Shown here: positions 8,002 to 10,931 of the stretch, in pieces
Layout: every line of letters begins with the position of its first letter
Position numbering within the stretch: the first letter of the stretch is position 1
Origin: Phoronis ovalis
Lineage: Eukaryota; Phoronida; Phoronidae
NCBI GenBank assembly: GCA_028565635.1
Contig: JAOXYB010058224.1
Location: 1 to 10,931 of the forward strand
DNA: 10,931 nucleotides
Reading direction: 5' to 3'
The notes under the pieces: generated by a model
The model's database searches: none
What the model saw: the letters and a program-made list of their open reading frames with translations, nothing else
Told to the model about the DNA's origin: nothing
Made by a program: the position numbers and the translations under genes

Positions 8002-9477
8002 ATGGTTCAAGGTATAGAGATTCCTTTAATAGTAGTTACAGTGTTTTGGGCCATTGTTGGAGGAGTTTGCCCATGGTTTATTCCAAAAGGACCAAACAGA
8101 GGGTATGTAAATGATAGTTCATGATTTTATGGGGCTAGTTTAACTTCATCATGCTACCTTTCCTGACAGGTAAAAACAGAAATTTGTTAAAGTGATGATA
8201 ATTTAGCACTGTAAGTTCCAGTAAACATTTTTACTCACTTCAGAACTTATCCACTATTAATTCAGCTTTCTCCATAATATAGTGTATACATGTTGCAGAA
8301 CCAATGATATTATTTATGTAAACTCCAAACTTGGATAGATAAAATGTTGATAAATAATGCAAGGTGTATAAATGTACTAAAGTTCATTGGTGCCCTGAAC
8401 AAGTATAAGTTTTTTGTGGAGAACACTGAAATTACTACTGGCAGCAAGATTCAAAACATTCTTATTGGCAATATAATAATTCTCATGTAGGAACTATAAC
8501 ATGCTATTTCACCTTCCTCTCCTCCATTCCTCTGTATAACGGATGTGCATCTTATTGTACCTGTGGGTTAGTATACTTTAATTTTATTTATATAAATTAT
8601 TTGTGATTTAAGTTTACGTGATTGATATGAAACTGTTCATCAAGTATCAAACTACCCATATAGTGTATATTTTAAAATGTTTACTGATTTTTTTTAGCAT
8701 TATCCAGACAATGTTAGTGACAACTGCAGTATGCTGTTATCTATTGTAAGTATATTAAATGTCAGTGATTTGTAGCACAGACGACCCGCAGTCAGTCTCA
8801 AACACTACTTTAAAATACACCCATTAACAAGATTTATATTTGGAGTTTACTTATTAAAGCGGTATCAACATTGTAATGTAGTGCAGTACTTCGTTTTGGG
8901 ATGCAAATTTATATAAAAATGTAAATCTTAAATTAAATTTGATTTTTGTATAGCATTAATCTAAAAAATTAACTTAAAAAACCTGACAGAAACTGGATGG
9001 AGGTAACTTGTATGAACAGAATGTCAACATTCCAATTTATCTTCCATATCCTTGAAATTCGTTTAATCAGTCAGAGACATATACCAAAATATAATCACAA
9101 GTTTGCATATTAGGCAATTTACAATTATGACAAATCAAAAAACTAGATACGACAGTGGCATTAAACTTCACATTTGAGAAGTCTAACTTGCAAGCAGCTG
9201 TCAGCCCTGCATATTATACTCCAGTGTTCTTGAAAAAATAGTTAGAACATACATTTTCCATGACCATTAATTAGTTCTGTGCCAGTACCAAACTTATGTA
9301 CAGAAACATGATAATATATGCATGATTTGTTGATGTTAAATGTTGTTATCTGCTTTCTATCTTTACAGCTGGATATCAACAACACTAGCTCAATTAAATC
9401 CGCTTTTTGGACCACAATTAGAGAGTAAAATATTATACATAATACAGAAGGAATGGGTATCAGATGCTGATAAATAG
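8002..9477 (+). CDS. ATP6V0E: V-type H+-ATPase subunit e (Vo sector, M9.7/M9.2 family), complete
   Basis: The coding segments are 8002-8102, 8698-8745 and 9369-9477, totalling 258 nt, or 85 codons plus TAG. Donors are GTATGT and GTAAGT, and acceptors follow T-rich tracts (TTTTTTTAG at 8697, CTTTACAG at 9368). Both internal introns are phase 2. The first coding exon opens at 7988 after TTTTTCCCTAG, and the ATG is the only one in it before the conserved core. The protein is a two-pass membrane protein: segment 1 at about residues 7-27, segment 2 at about 35-57. Between them is the hallmark [11 protein letters not shown] (24-34), and after segment 2 comes [11 protein letters not shown] (57-67), both nearly identical to animal subunit e. 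Subunit e sits in the membrane Vo sector of the proton pump and is linked to its assembly and stability. The family is usually about 80-82 residues; here a short acidic tail (VSDADK) follows the usual C-terminal Trp79. The NxT glycosylation sequon of the vertebrate tail is absent. Confidence 0.96.
8103..8697 (+). other. Intron between the first two coding exons of V-ATPase subunit e
   Basis: A 595-bp phase 2 GT-AG intron. I see no exon, RNA gene or repeat in it. Confidence 0.8.
8746..9368 (+). other. Intron between the last two coding exons of V-ATPase subunit e
   Basis: A 623-bp phase 2 GT-AG intron, A+T-rich, with no supported feature. It splits the Phe50 codon (TT|C) inside the second membrane segment. 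Confidence 0.8.
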
Positions 9478-9769
9478 GTACGTTGCTTTGTTTCTTATTG
9501 TCATACACCTTACATATACAATATTGTGGATTTCAGTGCTGTCTGGACGAGGCCTTGTGTCAAATATCAGCTGTGATAATGAAAATGGGAAAACATAATT
9601 TTAATCGATCCTGCAACTCCTGATTCCCCCCAAAAAAATGATCCATCAAAAATTCTTAAGTACCTTGCCACAAGTTGATACTTCGAAATATAAACTGGTG
9701 AATACTTATATTAAATTATTAAAATGTATGCTTTATATTCTGATACTGTAACTTTTTGTTTTTTTGTAG

Positions 9770-10350
9770 ATGAAATTGCGACTGAAATGGAAATGTATAA
9801 ATTCATATATCCTAGAGTAAATTTATATTGAGCGGTTGCTTAATGAAGATTTCCAAGGGAGATGAATACTTACGAACCTTTATTGTACAGACAACCACAA
9901 TCGAAATAACTATTCAAAAAAAATAATATCATCAAATGTAAATATACTCAGTAAAGAGAATTTTCAAAGGCTATCATACAATAGTATTTATTGTAAATGA
10001 GAGGCGAAGAAATAAGTGTACCACGATATTACAAAAAAATGAATCAGCTAGATATTTTACTAAGTTTAATAATTTTGTTTAAAAAGGATAGATTATACTA
10101 GTTAGAAAGATAAGTATAAACAGCGTCAATAATGTGCCCTGGACTTTGTCTGTCTGTCAGGTAGTGTTTCTGTTTTCCGTGATGTGCGCAAGCAGTATAT
10201 TGTCATCTGATGGAGGGCAGTGTATAGGATCTGGACAGCTCCATCAATAGTGTAAAAAGTAACCATTAGTATGTTTTGTTGTAAATATGATATTCAAGTG
10301 TTGTATACCATTAGGTGATACAAAAATAATAAAATGTTTCCATTCTGACC
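9770..10350 (+). other. Separate 3' UTR exon of the V-ATPase subunit e gene
   Basis: The TAG stop (9475-9477) is followed at once by GTACGT, a good donor. The matching acceptor TTTTTTTGTAG ends at 9769, giving a 292-bp intron wholly in the 3' UTR. The last exon then runs about 580 nt to the polyadenylation site. Because the stop codon touches the exon junction, the downstream intron should not trigger nonsense-mediated decay. The alternative is that the transcript reads straight through with the intron retained; the protein would be unchanged. Confidence 0.7.
10328..10333 (+). terminator. Polyadenylation signal AATAAA of the V-ATPase subunit e gene
   Basis: A canonical AATAAA is followed at a suitable distance by CA-containing sequence (about 10340-10350) and then a G/T-rich element at 10363-10383 (TTTTGTGTTGTCTTTGATGTG-like). 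This is the standard three-part arrangement of an animal poly(A) site and the best one downstream of this gene. Confidence 0.7.
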
Positions 10351-10931
10351 AAAAAATATGCATTTTGTGTTGTCTTTGATGTGCATGCAATCTGATCTTT
10401 GTTTTAATCTACATCTGTGTCGTTAAAAACAATATTATGCACATTTGCTTACAAATTAGAAGCATGTCTAGCTTGTAAGAAACTGAAGGCATATGACCAC
10501 AGGCACTGGAGAGACGGACACATCACTAACTGAAATCCAAATGATACATTTTTAGCAATCAGCTATATCTATCAGGCACCCGGCTCTGTGAATCAGGTTA
10601 TGACGGTCCGTTGACTTGCTTAACTAAGGATGACAGATTGCTTAAAAGTACTTTTTGGCTTGTCTCAAGTCTTTTCTGACGTCAATGAGAGAAGCTGTAG
10701 CGACACCTTGCGATCAACAATGACAAAACGTAAACTGAATTATTTGCTGTAACACTCATCCTAACAGAGAAAGTAGTAATACATGTATCGTTGCAGTTTT
10801 AAAAAGCTTACTTTCGTGACTAAAAACTCGTAACCTGGTTATCAAAAAGTAAGAACTACAAAATTGTAAAGAACCTCAACGTTGTTTTGTAACTATCATG
10901 GCTTGTTTTAAAACATCCGTCTAATTATATA
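10351..10931. other. Intergenic sequence downstream of V-ATPase subunit e
   Basis: No coding exon or RNA gene is recognisable. The only notable motif is a second perfect CRE palindrome TGACGTCA at 10677-10684, in a slightly more GC-rich patch (10560-10700) that could belong to the promoter of a gene beyond the window edge. Confidence 0.5.
10677..10684. promoter_or_regulatory. Second perfect CRE palindrome TGACGTCA
   Basis: Exact CREB/ATF consensus, about 340 bp past the subunit e poly(A) signal. No gene start is visible next to it, so it is either a distal element, part of a promoter continuing off the window, or chance. Confidence 0.3.

Noticed and set aside
8490-8575. Pyrimidine-rich stretch followed by a GGGTTAGTAT donor-like site, a possible extra exon
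   Set aside because: Including it would break the conserved GPNRG-IIQTML join between the flanking coding exons.
9242-9508. Open frame of 88 codons on the minus strand
   Set aside because: It overlaps the last coding exon of subunit e in antisense; the conserved protein is on the plus strand, so this is a shadow.
10899-10924. ATG GCT TGT near the right end as a start of a next gene
   Set aside because: The frame closes with TAA after eight codons and no donor site follows in the window.

Overview
This is animal nuclear DNA: A+T-rich (about two-thirds A+T by eye), with small coding exons split by GT-AG introns of 0.2 to 1.5 kb and no long open reading frames. Two conserved genes can be rebuilt exon by exon. 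The V-ATPase subunit e protein, with its IIQTML..AVCCYLFW second membrane segment, looks invertebrate and most like a lophotrochozoan. A mollusc, perhaps a bivalve, is my best guess from the protein and the general texture of the DNA, but the species cannot be fixed without a search.

Layout: 1-1930 is gene-free A+T-rich DNA with scattered degenerate repeats. 1933-6094 on the minus strand is a complete LRRC61 orthologue: six coding exons, 225 codons and a 3' UTR of about 600 nt. 6095-6473 is a short shared upstream region that should hold the promoters of both genes. It has a local cluster of CpGs, a perfect cAMP-response element, two perfect TCACATGA (MITF/TFE-type M-box) motifs plus a third near-match, and an ETS-like site. 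About 6430 to 10350 on the plus strand is a complete V-type H+-ATPase subunit e gene: a non-coding leader exon, three coding exons (85 codons) and a separate 3' UTR exon, ending at a good AATAAA signal. 10350-10931 has no recognised gene.

The two genes are transcribed away from each other, with only about 380 bp between the LRRC61 start codon and the end of the subunit e leader exon. Subunit e is a small two-pass membrane protein of the Vo sector, the membrane part of the proton pump that acidifies lysosomes, endosomes and secretory vesicles. LRRC61 is a small leucine-rich-repeat protein of poorly known function. Nothing shows that the two products act together. The point of most interest is their linkage: as I recall, human ATP6V0E2 and LRRC61 also lie near each other at 7q36.1, which would make this head-to-head pair a relic of a bilaterian gene neighbourhood. 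I see no CRISPR array, prokaryotic system, tRNA, rRNA or intact transposon.
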